From NCBI RefSeq assembly GCF_004770045.1, contig NZ_RQFO01000004.1, positions 1,180,001 to 1,205,575 of the forward strand: a stretch of 25,575 nt of DNA, read 5' to 3'. The stretch comes from Leptospira montravelensis. GTDB taxonomy: Bacteria > Spirochaetota > Leptospiria > Leptospirales > Leptospiraceae. Positions 8,333 through 17,515 of this stretch are shown here, piece after piece. Position numbers and translations under genes: made by a program. Each line of letters begins with the position of its first letter. Position 1 is the first letter of the stretch. Below the pieces are notes generated by a model, which saw only the letters and a program-made list of their open reading frames with translations, searched no databases and was not told the origin of the DNA.

Positions 8333-10756
8333 ATGAAGAGATTAATACGATTCTTCCTGTTGATTTTACTCTTCACAACACTGAGCCGTTGTGACCAAAG
8401 AAACGTTTCTACTATACCTTTCGCCAAAAAAGCTGTGTTAGATCTTCGCCATTGGAACTTTGAAACAATGGGAAATGTTCCACTCAATGGAGAATGGAGA
8501 ATCGACTGGCAAAACTGGGATCCTCAAAAAGATTCTACTTCGCAAGAATATACAATCGTTCCTGGACATTGGACCAATTCTAATTCTAAAAAATATCCTA
8601 CCGGTTATGCAACGCTTAGCCTTATCATTTTAGTATCCGAAAATACCAAAGGTTTGTATTTACAAAACGGTATTACTCGGAACGCATTCGAAATTCTGAT
8701 TCAAAACAATTTGGTTTACCAATCGGGATCCATTGGAAAAAGTTATACTTCAGAAATTCCAAACTTAAACATCCAAACCATCGCCATTCCCGATTCAAAA
8801 AATCAAGAAATACAATTATCTTTAAAAATTTCATGTTTCCATTATCATGTTTGCGGTGTCGCAACTCCTTATACCTTAGGCACCCATTCGGAAATCAACA
8901 AATTGTATCTTGAAACTGTCAGTAGAGACATTATCGTATTTGCCTCTCTATTCACTTTAGCTTTCTTTCATTTTGTATTGTATCTATTTTGGAGGGATGA
9001 AAAAACTCATATTTACTTTGCTGTAGTCTGTTTTTTAGCTGCAATCCGTTTACTCAGTATCGGAGAAACTAGAATCATTTACAATTACCTACCTCCAGGT
9101 ATATACGAAACGATAGTTAGGTTAAATGGCGTTAGTTTCGTCCTACTTTATCTATCTTTTGTTTTATATGTGAAAGAGATTTATAATTCCCCGAAATATA
9201 GATTTGTATACCGAACCAATTTCATCATTGCACTTATATTATTTTTTGCCTTACCTTTAGATATCATTCTTTATTCGAAATTTCTAGCAATACATTTGAT
9301 TCTTTCTCTCGTCGGCCTTTTGGGGTTACTATACCCAATCATCCACGGTGTGATTCTAAAAAAACCAGGTAGCAAATTCTTCTTATTTTCAGTGGTTGCT
9401 ACAATCACTTTATTCTCTTTAGATATACTTACTGAATTTGCAAAAAGAGGAATTCCCTATCTTGCACAATATGGATTTTTAGTATTTGGACTTTCCCAAG
9501 CTCTCTTCATTGCAGAACGGATGATTGAAAACTTTAGAAACAAAGAAAGACTAAAACAAGAAAAAGAAAATGCGGAAGCAAAAGTAAACTTCAAAACATC
9601 TTTTCTTTCAACTATGAGCCATGAAATTAGAACTCCCATGAATGGAATTCTAGGAATGACTCAAATGTTGCAACAAACAGAATTATCAGATGAACAAAAA
9701 GAATATTTAAACTTAATACAATTCAGCGGAGACAATCTTTTATTATTAGTTAACGATATTTTAGATTTAACAAAATTAGAATCAGGTCAATTTGAATTAC
9801 ATTTAGAACCTGTGTCTGTACGTAAACTTCTACATGATTGTATCAACATTTTCAAAACCCAATTGGACAAAAATAAATTAAATGTTGAATTAGAATTTAT
9901 TAACGAACTTCCCACCTTCTTAATGACAGACCAAAGACGATTTGCACAAATCCTAACAAACTTACTAAGTAATGCAGTGAAATTCACTGAAGAAGGAAGT
10001 ATATTGATTACAGTAGAATCAGTTCCTATTTATGAAAGAAAGATACGTCTTAAAGTTTCAGTGAAAGATACAGGAATAGGAATACCTGAAGAACGTATGG
10101 GAAATTTATTCCAACCGTTTTCTCAAGTACATTCCCATCTAACGGAAAAAACAGTTGGCACTGGACTCGGACTTGCGATAACCAAAAAATTAATCGAAGA
10201 ATTGGGAGGCTCCATCTTTGTAAACAGTGTTTATGGAAGAGGTTCTAATTTTACTTTCCATTTTGAGGCAGAAATAAGTTCCGAATTGAATGAAAGGAAC
10301 ACAATAACATCGCAGAATGAGTTAATTAAAAAAACCAATTGGGATTCTAAGTTGGCAGAAAAATATCCATTAAAAATTTTAATTGCTGATGATGATCCAA
10401 TTAACCAAAAAGTAACAAGTCTCTTTTTAAAAAAACTAGGTTATACCGCCTTACAAGCTGAAAATGGAGAAAAAACTTTAGATATGGTTCGCACCTATTT
10501 ACCAGATCTTGTTTTCCTTGATATTCAAATGCCTGACATGGACGGAATTACTGTCACAAGATGCGTTCGCAAATCCGAAACCATTCCCAAACAACCAGTG
10601 ATCATTGCTCTTACAGCTAATGTTTTGGAAGAAGAAAAACAAAGATGCCTTTCAGGCGGCATGGATGATTTTATGACAAAACCTCTTTTATTACATGATT
10701 TAGATTTTATGATACGAAAATGGGCCAAAAAAGATTTAACACCGTCCAATCTTTAA
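8333..10756 (+). CDS. Hybrid histidine kinase, 7TMR-DISM sensor with receiver domain
   Basis: An 807-aa membrane sensor kinase. It begins with a signal peptide (MKRLIRFFLLILLF, then a Cys at about 20 in a weak lipobox). An extracellular beta-sandwich follows, with LNGEWRIDWQNWDP and a glycine/aromatic pattern typical of 7TMR-DISM extracellular domains. A bundle of about seven membrane helices spans about 200-400. The cytoplasmic part has HisKA (MSHEIRTPMNG, phosphorylated His at 430). HATPase follows (NLLSNAVKFTEEGS, DTGIGIP, GTGLGLAI). Last is a receiver domain (IADDDPINQ, phospho-acceptor Asp at 730 in FLDIQMPDMDG, Lys in TKPLLL). No output regulator is encoded beside it. An ATG at 8246 is open but overlaps the sigma gene, so the start at 8333 is preferred. 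It is 44 bp after the sigma gene, possibly in the same transcript. Confidence 0.93.
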   Translation: MKRLIRFFLLILLFTTLSRCDQRNVSTIPFAKKAVLDLRHWNFETMGNVPLNGEWRIDWQNWDPQKDSTSQEYTIVPGHWTNSNSKKYPTGYATLSLIILVSENTKGLYLQNGITRNAFEILIQNNLVYQSGSIGKSYTSEIPNLNIQTIAIPDSKNQEIQLSLKISCFHYHVCGVATPYTLGTHSEINKLYLETVSRDIIVFASLFTLAFFHFVLYLFWRDEKTHIYFAVVCFLAAIRLLSIGETRIIYNYLPPGIYETIVRLNGVSFVLLYLSFVLYVKEIYNSPKYRFVYRTNFIIALILFFALPLDIILYSKFLAIHLILSLVGLLGLLYPIIHGVILKKPGSKFFLFSVVATITLFSLDILTEFAKRGIPYLAQYGFLVFGLSQALFIAERMIENFRNKERLKQEKENAEAKVNFKTSFLSTMSHEIRTPMNGILGMTQMLQQTELSDEQKEYLNLIQFSGDNLLLLVNDILDLTKLESGQFELHLEPVSVRKLLHDCINIFKTQLDKNKLNVELEFINELPTFLMTDQRRFAQILTNLLSNAVKFTEEGSILITVESVPIYERKIRLKVSVKDTGIGIPEERMGNLFQPFSQVHSHLTEKTVGTGLGLAITKKLIEELGGSIFVNSVYGRGSNFTFHFEAEISSELNERNTITSQNELIKKTNWDSKLAEKYPLKILIADDDPINQKVTSLFLKKLGYTALQAENGEKTLDMVRTYLPDLVFLDIQMPDMDGITVTRCVRKSETIPKQPVIIALTANVLEEEKQRCLSGGMDDFMTKPLLLHDLDFMIRKWAKKDLTPSNL

Positions 10757-10766
10757 GGACAATATT

Positions 10767-11798
10767 TTGGCTACAACTCTTGGCAAACTTCCACATGGAG
10801 AATTACTCCAACGTATCTCAAAATCAGAACATTTTCAATCTGGTAGCTTCAAAAACATAGAACATACGGAAATGTTAGCACCTAACAGTTCCTACTGGAA
10901 AATGGCCATTAAATATTGGCAAAAACCCAATTCTATTCGTCCTTCATCCCCAATCCCCTCTTCGAAAATCAATTTAAAAGAATTAGATTCTACAAAGCCA
11001 CAGTACATTTGGTTCGGCCATTCCTCATACCTTTTAGTGGCTGAAGGAAAAACTATTTTAGTTGATCCTGTTTTTTCAGGTTATGCTTCTCCTTTCTCTT
11101 TTGCAGTACAATCCTTTGAAGGCACTGATGTATATCTGCCAGAAGATATGCCAGATTTGGACATTCTTATTATCACCCATGATCACTACGACCACTTAGA
11201 TTACGAAACAATGATAAGGTTACACCAGAGAACTAAAAAAATCATCGTACCGTTAGGTGTTTCTGCTCATTTACTATCTTGGGGAGTGCCTTTAGAAAAA
11301 ATTATTGAATTAGATTGGTTTGAGTCCAAAGAAATTACCACTGCTCTAAGTATAACCGCAACACCGACTAGACATTTTTCTGGACGAAGTGTACTCCGAA
11401 ACAAAAGTTTATGGTGTTCCTATGTATTAAAAATTGGCGAATATAAAGTATTTATCGGTGGTGATTCAGGTTACGGAACTATTTTTGAAACTATTGGAAA
11501 AAACTATGGTCCATTTGATTTGGCATTTTTAGAATGTGGACAATACGGGGATGATTGGCCATTCATTCATATGCGTCCCGAAGAAACGGCTCTGGCAGCA
11601 GCTAACATTGGCGCAAAGTCTTTTGTCCCCGTTCATTGGGGAAAATTTATTTTGTCACTACATCCTTGGAACGACCCAATCAAACGAGTTCTTGTAGCTT
11701 CCCAAACTATGAAACTCAATTTACAAGTTCCCAAAATAGGAGAAAGTTTTGCCTTCAAAGGTTCAGGAAGTGTAGATGGTTGGTGGAATTTTCAGTGA
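10767..11798 (+). CDS. MBL-fold metal-dependent hydrolase, UlaG/NAPE-PLD-like
   Basis: A 343-aa metallo-beta-lactamase-fold protein. The metal motif THDHYDHLDY sits at about 136-145. Other family landmarks are IWFGHSSYLL and ILVDPVF (strands before the motif), FIGGDSGYG (metal-bridging Asp), and VPVHWGKF (last His). This set, with a substrate loop before the HxHxDH motif, resembles the NAPE-phospholipase D/UlaG branch. The true substrate is unknown; a phosphodiester lipid is one possibility. The start is TTG, with AAGGA 7 nt upstream that overlaps the stop codon of the kinase gene (10 bp gap), so translation may be coupled. No signal peptide is seen, so it is probably cytoplasmic. Confidence 0.87.
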   Translation: MATTLGKLPHGELLQRISKSEHFQSGSFKNIEHTEMLAPNSSYWKMAIKYWQKPNSIRPSSPIPSSKINLKELDSTKPQYIWFGHSSYLLVAEGKTILVDPVFSGYASPFSFAVQSFEGTDVYLPEDMPDLDILIITHDHYDHLDYETMIRLHQRTKKIIVPLGVSAHLLSWGVPLEKIIELDWFESKEITTALSITATPTRHFSGRSVLRNKSLWCSYVLKIGEYKVFIGGDSGYGTIFETIGKNYGPFDLAFLECGQYGDDWPFIHMRPEETALAAANIGAKSFVPVHWGKFILSLHPWNDPIKRVLVASQTMKLNLQVPKIGESFAFKGSGSVDGWWNFQ

Positions 11799-11851
11799 CA
11801 AAAAGATCATAAGTTAAAATGATTAGATCCATTTCGTATGGATCACTTAAA

Positions 11852-12586
11852 ATGAAAAATGCACTTGTGGTTGGAGCTACTTCCGACATTGGAATTTATA
11901 TCACAGAATCTCTCGCAAAACGAGGATTTTCACTATCTTTAACTGGAAGAAACAAACAAAAGTTAAGTGTATTAAAATCCAAAATCCTATTAAATTATAT
12001 GGTTTCAGTAGATATTTATGAATGGGATGTTACTAAATTTTCATTACACCAAAACTTTTACCAAGAACTTTCCCAAAAACCAGATATTGTTTTTTTTGTT
12101 GTAGGTTATTACGAAAACCAGACCAAAGCAAGAGAAAACCAAAACGAACTCTTAGAGACCATTCAAGTAAATTATTCTGCTGTTGTTTCACTTATAAATA
12201 TAATTTCTTTGGATATGGAAAAAAGAAATACAGGAACAATTGTAGCCATTAGTTCTGTAGCAGGAGATCGGGGAAGGCAAATGAATTTTATTTATGGAAG
12301 TGCAAAAGCTGGTCTTACTACTTATCTTTCTGGACTCAGGTCCCTTTTGTATTCGAAAGGAGTCTATATCACAACTATCCAATTGGGACCTGTTTATACA
12401 AAAATGTCCGATGGGCATAATCTAATACCTTGGCTCACCTTACAACCACAGGTGGCCGCAGAACTTATTGTAAAAGCAGGGTTATCTAAAAAGGATTTAA
12501 TTTATATCCGTTGGCCTTGGCGTTTCATCATGATGGCAATTCGTATGATTCCTGAATGGATCTTCAAACGGCTACCTCCATTTTAG
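11852..12586 (+). CDS. Short-chain dehydrogenase/reductase
   Basis: A 244-aa classical-type SDR. The cofactor loop is LVVGATSDIGIYITESLA at the N-terminus. The basic residue after strand 2 (TGRNKQKL) suggests NADP(H). The catalytic Ser is in VAISSVAGDRG and the Tyr/Lys pair in YGSAKAG. The tail (WRFIMMAIRMIPEWIFKRLPPF) is hydrophobic and could lie on the membrane, as in several lipid-acting SDRs. The substrate is unknown. An upstream ATG at 11819 is open, but the one at 11852 begins directly before the Rossmann strand, as expected for the family. It is the last gene of the + strand run that begins at 6176 and may be cotranscribed with the hydrolase 53 bp upstream. Confidence 0.88.
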   Translation: MKNALVVGATSDIGIYITESLAKRGFSLSLTGRNKQKLSVLKSKILLNYMVSVDIYEWDVTKFSLHQNFYQELSQKPDIVFFVVGYYENQTKARENQNELLETIQVNYSAVVSLINIISLDMEKRNTGTIVAISSVAGDRGRQMNFIYGSAKAGLTTYLSGLRSLLYSKGVYITTIQLGPVYTKMSDGHNLIPWLTLQPQVAAELIVKAGLSKKDLIYIRWPWRFIMMAIRMIPEWIFKRLPPF

Positions 12587-12681
12587 TCAAAATACAAAAT
12601 CCATAAAAACACGTTGCGATTCACAGACTTATTAAAGAAAAGAAATAGTTTAAGAATGTAAAATCCCATCTTCAAACTAAT

Positions 12682-13299
12682 TTATTTTAACTTTTGATAC
12701 TGGATAATCAATGCGTCGGAATTGGATCCAATCCCTTCTATTCGAGATACAACCATTCCCTCTTTTGAAACTAAACTGTAAACGGCAGAATGGTTAAACT
12801 CTCCATTGGATATTTTTTTATAATTGATTCCAAGTACCACTGACAACATACGAATGTCCTCTTCCTTGCCCGATAAAAGAGTCCAATTTTCGTTTAAATT
12901 CATTTTCTTTTTATATGCGCTAAGGACCGCCGGATTGTCCTTTTCGGAATCAAAACTAACAAGAACTATACGAGGGTCTTTCCCTGTTTTTTCAGCTATT
13001 TTTTTAGAAAGTTGTCCTATATCTGCCACAAGTCTTGGACAAATAGATTGGCAAGTAGCATAAAACATACTAATAATGAAAAGAGAACCCTTAAACTCCT
13101 TCAATGTGATCGTTTGGTTGGATTCGGTTGTCCACTTTGAACCCAAATCAAATAAACTTCCTTGGGCCGCATCACTAGAAGCCAAAACATGATCGTCTCC
13201 ATGATGGTGGTGGCCACTCGAATTCTGATCGTCACAGCCAAAACTAAACCCGAAAGTAATGAATAAGATAATTAGTTTTATCCTAGTTTGAAATTTCAT
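12682..13299 (-). CDS. SCO1/SenC/PrrC-family copper protein, lipoprotein
   Basis: A 205-aa thioredoxin-fold protein. A lipoprotein signal (FGFSFGC, Cys22) precedes a His-rich stretch, GHHHHGDDH, that could bind metal. The copper-binding set of SCO proteins is complete: CQSICP (Cys83 and Cys87) and a distal His170 in NHSAVY. SCO proteins deliver copper or reduce cysteines when copper sites are assembled, classically CuA of cytochrome oxidase. Here the gene overlaps the SUMF1/NirV-type gene by 4 nt (ATGA) and lies behind nirK, so delivery of copper to the nitrite reductase is the simplest reading. That role is inferred from context. It converges with the SDR gene across 95 bp in which I see no clear terminator. 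Confidence 0.92.
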   Translation of the reverse strand: MKFQTRIKLIILFITFGFSFGCDDQNSSGHHHHGDDHVLASSDAAQGSLFDLGSKWTTESNQTITLKEFKGSLFIISMFYATCQSICPRLVADIGQLSKKIAEKTGKDPRIVLVSFDSEKDNPAVLSAYKKKMNLNENWTLLSGKEEDIRMLSVVLGINYKKISNGEFNHSAVYSLVSKEGMVVSRIEGIGSNSDALIIQYQKLK

Positions 13300-14060
13300 A
13301 GTGGATTATCCTTAATGTTATTATCTGAAGCACATCGAAATCCTAAATATTTTGCAGTATACCATCCTTTTAAGCCGGCTCGATAACCATAACGCATGTA
13401 AGATGCATAATTGGAAAAGTCATTGGCTTTCAAAGATCCACCACCACAAAAAAGGTTACTTTCTAAATCGCTATCTTGTCTTGAATCTCCGGTGACAGAA
13501 GTATTATTAAAATCAAACACCCACTCCCAAATCATTCCATGTTGGTCATAAACACCATGACTATTTTTGTATTTACCTACAGATGGTAGGTACTCTGGTT
13601 TTTGTTCTCCATACCAACCAAGTATGACAGATTCCATTGCTTTTTTGCTTTTACCTGCCTGTGGAACACTTGCGGTATATTCCCATTCTGATTCCAAAGG
13701 CAAACGTTTCCCCTTCCATTGGCAAAAAGCATTGGCACTAAACCATGAAACATAGGTTACAGGGGAATTTGCACTCCGATTGTCTGGAACCATTCTCTTC
13801 CAATCACCTAAATAACCACCATCAGCAAATAAGGAAGATACTTTTCCTTTTCTCCATTCAGGATTAGCTTTTAAAAATTCAAAATACTCTTTTTGTGTGA
13901 CTGGATACTCGTCCAAATAAAAACTTTTGATCTTAATTGTTTCGCCTAACTTTGCATTTGTGTCTTTTAAAAACGGTTTCCAATTCCCCGCAGGAATTTT
14001 TACCATCTCTGCGGAAAGAGAAACCGAAATAAAAATACAAATAAAAAGTGAAGGCTTCAT
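13296..14060 (-). CDS. nirV: SUMF1/FGE-fold protein, NirV-type
   Basis: A 254-aa protein of the formylglycine-generating-enzyme fold. Family landmarks are MVKIPAGNW, FYLDEYPVTQKEYFEFL, SPVTYVSWFSANAFCQWKGKRLPLESEWE split over about 100-135, GVYDQHGMIWEWVFDF, the C-terminal YRAGLKGWY and LGFRCASD. An N-terminal signal peptide (FICIFISVSLSAEM) places it outside the cytoplasm. No sulfatase gene is nearby. Genes of this type directly after nirK have been called nirV in other denitrifiers; their exact function is unsettled. The start lies 24 bp after the nirK stop and the end overlaps the SCO gene by 4 nt, so the three genes form one operon. Confidence 0.88.
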   Translation of the reverse strand: MKPSLFICIFISVSLSAEMVKIPAGNWKPFLKDTNAKLGETIKIKSFYLDEYPVTQKEYFEFLKANPEWRKGKVSSLFADGGYLGDWKRMVPDNRSANSPVTYVSWFSANAFCQWKGKRLPLESEWEYTASVPQAGKSKKAMESVILGWYGEQKPEYLPSVGKYKNSHGVYDQHGMIWEWVFDFNNTSVTGDSRQDSDLESNLFCGGGSLKANDFSNYASYMRYGYRAGLKGWYTAKYLGFRCASDNNIKDNPL

Positions 14061-14084
14061 GTTTGTAAAAAATCGTTTATTAAC

Positions 14085-15485
14085 TTATTTTACTTCAGCT
14101 TCCGAAACCATAATTCCTTTATTTCCCCATTGGTTATAAACATAACTAAGGACACTTGCGATCTCTTCATTGGTTAGTTCTAAATGAGGCATTACGTTAT
14201 TGTATTTTTGTCCATTTACCGTGATTGGTCCATTGAGTCCTTTTTTCAAAATTTGAATCGCACGTGCTTTGTCAGCATTTAGAAAATCAGACTTTGCCAG
14301 AGGAGGAAATACTCCAGTCACACCTTGCCCTTCTTTCATATGGCAAGCAGCACAAACCGATTTATATACCCTTTCTCCATTTGCCAAAATTTCTTTTGGA
14401 GTACTTGCTGATACTTTGGGTTTGACTTCGGTAACCATTCTTTGAATGGCTGGGCCTTCTGGAAGGTAAACTGTATCGTCTTGTTTCCCAGAATAAACTG
14501 TTGCATTTGGTTCGCCTTCCACTTTTAACATACCAAGCGAACCTTTGTTAAATGTTCTAAAAATTGAATGATCAACAAGAATCAAAGTGCCTGGAACATC
14601 TACTTTAAAATCCACAATGGCAGAACCGCCCGCTGGAATGAGTGTGGTTTGTACATTTTTTTGGTTAGCAAGTGCTCCCCCTTCTGTATACACGTTGTCA
14701 AAAATTTCACCAATGACATGAAAAGAGGAAACTAAATTTGGCCCACCATTCCCAACAAACAATCTAACAGTTTCTCCTACTTTAGCAGTGATGGCTCTGT
14801 CTTCTACAAGGGAACCCACAGATCCATTAAATACAACATAATCGGGAATTTCCGTAATGGCTTTTTCCATACTGAATGGTTGGAGACCTGGTTCACCATT
14901 TTTTCCTTTTGTATAAAATTCACTTTGCACTACATAATATTCCTTATCCACCTTAGGAAGATCATCCTTAGGTTGTACAAAAATTAGACCGTACATTCCG
15001 TTCGCAATATGCATTCCCACAGGGGAAGTAGCGCAGTGGTATACAAACAATCCTGGGTTTAATGCCTTAAAAGAAAATTTAGAAGCATGACCTGGAATGG
15101 TAAGTGAGGCAGCAGCACCTCCTCCTGGCCCTGTGACTGCATGTAAATCGATGTTATGTGGCATTTTACTTGTAGGATGGTTTTTTAGGTGAAATTCTAC
15201 CTCATCCCCTTCTCTCACTCGGATCATAGGGCCTGGAACCGATCCTCCAAATGTCCAAAATGTATATTCAACACCATCCGCAAGCCTACCCACAACTTCC
15301 ACAGTTTCAATATTAACAACGACTTTGGCTTCACTCGTTCTTTCAATATGAGGAGGGACTTCTGGGGCATAAGTGAGTTTTGCCTCTTCTGTTTTTGGTC
15401 CCGAACAAACAGGGAATAAACTGATTATCAGCATAAAAACTAAATAAACTTTTAAGGTTTTTGGTTTCGGTAGTTTTGTAAGCAT
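14085..15485 (-). CDS. nirK: Copper nitrite reductase with C-terminal cytochrome c domain
   Basis: A 466-aa periplasmic enzyme that reduces nitrite to nitric oxide. A lipoprotein signal is seen (LIISLFPVC, Cys27). Two cupredoxin domains carry the type-1 copper ligands H110, C151, H159 and M164. The type-2 ligands are H115, H150 and H306. The catalytic Asp113 and a second active-site His (256, in SSFHVIG) are also present. A linker leads to a cytochrome c domain with CAACH at 378-382 and an axial Met probably in NNVMPHLE. Fused haem c domains feed electrons to the copper site in the three-domain NirK class. The ATG at 15485 has AAAGGA 7 nt upstream; the open frame to 15506 has no ribosome site. 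It is the first gene of the nirK-nirV-SCO operon. Confidence 0.96.
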   Translation of the reverse strand: MLTKLPKPKTLKVYLVFMLIISLFPVCSGPKTEEAKLTYAPEVPPHIERTSEAKVVVNIETVEVVGRLADGVEYTFWTFGGSVPGPMIRVREGDEVEFHLKNHPTSKMPHNIDLHAVTGPGGGAAASLTIPGHASKFSFKALNPGLFVYHCATSPVGMHIANGMYGLIFVQPKDDLPKVDKEYYVVQSEFYTKGKNGEPGLQPFSMEKAITEIPDYVVFNGSVGSLVEDRAITAKVGETVRLFVGNGGPNLVSSFHVIGEIFDNVYTEGGALANQKNVQTTLIPAGGSAIVDFKVDVPGTLILVDHSIFRTFNKGSLGMLKVEGEPNATVYSGKQDDTVYLPEGPAIQRMVTEVKPKVSASTPKEILANGERVYKSVCAACHMKEGQGVTGVFPPLAKSDFLNADKARAIQILKKGLNGPITVNGQKYNNVMPHLELTNEEIASVLSYVYNQWGNKGIMVSEAEVK

Positions 15486-15504
15486 TTCCGTATCCTTTCT
15501 CTTC

Positions 15505-15547
15505 ATTCTAAATCGAAATTGTTAAAACCGTCATTGACACAAATCAA
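15505..15547 (-). promoter_or_regulatory. Crp/Fnr-type dyad and -10 element upstream of nirK
   Basis: On the nirK strand the dyad TTGAT-TTGT-GTCAA (15547-15534) matches the FNR/NNR/DNR consensus TTGAT-N4-ATCAA with one change. A TAGAAT -10 hexamer lies at 15510-15505. Counting from that -10, transcription would start near 15498 and the dyad would be centred at about -42, the class-II activator position. The leader would be about 13 nt and holds the AAAGGA ribosome site. This fits activation of nirK at low oxygen or by nitric oxide. No Crp/Fnr regulator gene is in the window. Confidence 0.68.
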
Positions 15548-15678
15548 TAAAATCGTTGGCAAACGATAAACAATTCACAAAATCTAAGGATATAGAAGTA
15601 TTTTTTTAGTGGTTCTGGAATTTCTGATTTAATCCAAATAGAAATTCTAAATCGACGGAATCGAAACTAGCTGAAATA

Positions 15679-17457
15679 ATGGTTTGGTGCCCCATGACTT
15701 TAGATCCACTCACTAGCCTAAGTAAGTTTCGTAGCTTACTCCATATTTCTTCCATTTTGAATGCAAACCTAGATTTGCACCAACTCCTTCCTTTAATTAT
15801 GTTATATTCTAAAGATCTATTAGAAGCTGAAGCAAGTTCACTTTTCCTTTTAGAAGATGAAGAATTTTTGTATTGCGAAGTAGCGTTAGGAGAAAAGGGC
15901 GAAATCATTCAACAGTATGCTAGGTTAGAGTTAGGTGAGGGAATTGTGGGGATGGTTGCCAAAGAGAAAAAACCTATAGCTTTGGAAGACGCCTATAAAG
16001 ATCCAAGATTCAATGCTAGTATGGACAAACGTACGGGTTTTAAAACAAAATCCCTTATTTGTGTTCCGCTTTTTGTGGAAGAAAGACTTATCGGCACTCT
16101 TGAAGTCATCAATAAAACGAACAATAGGTTATTTGATTCATCCGATTTGGAATATCTGATTTCCTTGTCTGAAGTGGCAGCCACTGCCATCCAAAATGCC
16201 AATACTAAAGACAGTTTAGACAAACGTATTCTGGAATTATCATTGTTAAATGAATTTGAAAGATTATCCGTTTCTGAAAAAAGTTTAAACGAACTTGGAA
16301 AATGGATTCTGAATCGAGTTTTAGAATACCTCGGAGCAACTTCTGGAACCATTTACCTTGCCAATGCAGAAAAACAAGAATTAAGTATCCTTTCCGCAAA
16401 AGGAATTCCAGAAGATGCTTATGATCAAATAAAAGTTCCTTATGGAACTGGTGTTTCCGGTTGGGTAGCAGAAAAAAAGGAAAGCCTACTTATCCATAAT
16501 CTTGATTTAGATCCGCGATATAATAAACTTTCTCCATACAAATTTGAATCTAAATCTTTGATATCAGCGCCACTTATTTTTCAAGATGAACTTCTTGGTG
16601 TCATTAGTATCAATAACAAACTATCTGGATACGCCTTTCAACATTCTGATTTAGATTTACTTACGAATATTGCCGCAAGACTGAGTAGCACGATTAAAAA
16701 TGCTCAACTTTTCCATCAAATTGTGGACACAGGAAAAGAACTGAACCGTGCCAAAAATATTATGAAAAAAATAATGCCATCCACATTACCTAGTTCCGAC
16801 AAACTGGCGTACGGTGTAGCGCATATTCCTTTGGAACAAGTGGGAGGTGATTTTTACGATGTTTCAGAATTGGAAGATTCTAAATTTTCGATTTTGATAG
16901 CAGATATCTCCGGACATGGACTTTCGGCAGCAGTTCTTGCGGCAATGGCACATATGGTGTTAAAAAATTTTGAACAAGACATCAAACTTAGCCCATCTCT
17001 GTTTTTAACCACCCTAAACCACATGTTATATGGAAAATTGGCAGGAAACTTTCTCACTGCATTTTATGGAATTATTGATCTAAAAAATAATACAATTCTT
17101 TGTGCGAACGCAGGCCACCACGCACCATTTTTATTGGATAAAAAGGACTCACCTATAATTCAGTTAGATGTGAAAGGAAAAATATTGGGACTTATTCCCG
17201 ATTTATTTTATGAGGAAAAAACGTTTCCTTTTTTACCTGGAAACCGACTGGTAATGTACACTGATGGAATCACAGAACATATGTCCAAGGATCATAACAA
17301 ACGTTATGATGAAGAATTGTTCCAAAATGCAGTTCTAAAAACTAAATCATTAGACACACAAAATTCAGCAAATCACTTGATCCAAGCAGCCAAAGACCAT
17401 GTAGGATTCAATGATTTTGCTGACGATGTAACGATTCTTCTTGTGGATCGCATTTAA
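15679..17457 (+). CDS. GAF-GAF-SpoIIE (PP2C-type) serine phosphatase
   Basis: A 592-aa cytoplasmic signalling protein. The first GAF domain is at about 22-175 (GEGIVGMVA, SLICVPLF, IGTLEVINK) and the second at about 190-345 (GTGVSGWVA, SLISAPLI, LGVISINN). Each GAF could bind a small ligand or cyclic nucleotide. The C-terminal PP2C domain (about 375-592) has its metal-binding acidic residues: GGDFYD (Asp391), IADISGHG (Asp409), YTDGITEH and DFADDVTILLV. Proteins like this dephosphorylate anti-sigma-factor antagonists (RsbU-like role); no such partner is beside it. An ATG at 15694 is an equally possible start, and neither has a strong ribosome site. It is divergent from nirK, and the dyad at 15534 lies in the shared region. 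Confidence 0.93.
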   Translation: MVWCPMTLDPLTSLSKFRSLLHISSILNANLDLHQLLPLIMLYSKDLLEAEASSLFLLEDEEFLYCEVALGEKGEIIQQYARLELGEGIVGMVAKEKKPIALEDAYKDPRFNASMDKRTGFKTKSLICVPLFVEERLIGTLEVINKTNNRLFDSSDLEYLISLSEVAATAIQNANTKDSLDKRILELSLLNEFERLSVSEKSLNELGKWILNRVLEYLGATSGTIYLANAEKQELSILSAKGIPEDAYDQIKVPYGTGVSGWVAEKKESLLIHNLDLDPRYNKLSPYKFESKSLISAPLIFQDELLGVISINNKLSGYAFQHSDLDLLTNIAARLSSTIKNAQLFHQIVDTGKELNRAKNIMKKIMPSTLPSSDKLAYGVAHIPLEQVGGDFYDVSELEDSKFSILIADISGHGLSAAVLAAMAHMVLKNFEQDIKLSPSLFLTTLNHMLYGKLAGNFLTAFYGIIDLKNNTILCANAGHHAPFLLDKKDSPIIQLDVKGKILGLIPDLFYEEKTFPFLPGNRLVMYTDGITEHMSKDHNKRYDEELFQNAVLKTKSLDTQNSANHLIQAAKDHVGFNDFADDVTILLVDRI

Positions 17458-17515
17458 AAATACAGATCCACTATTTGTTGTTTTCGTTTCAGAAAACTTA
17501 CTTGATTTGTCTTTT

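Noticed and set aside
17480..17497. Hairpin GTTTTC/GAAAAC between convergent genes as terminator
   Set aside because: The stem is only 6 bp and AT-rich, with no immediate T-run; such stems are common by chance here.
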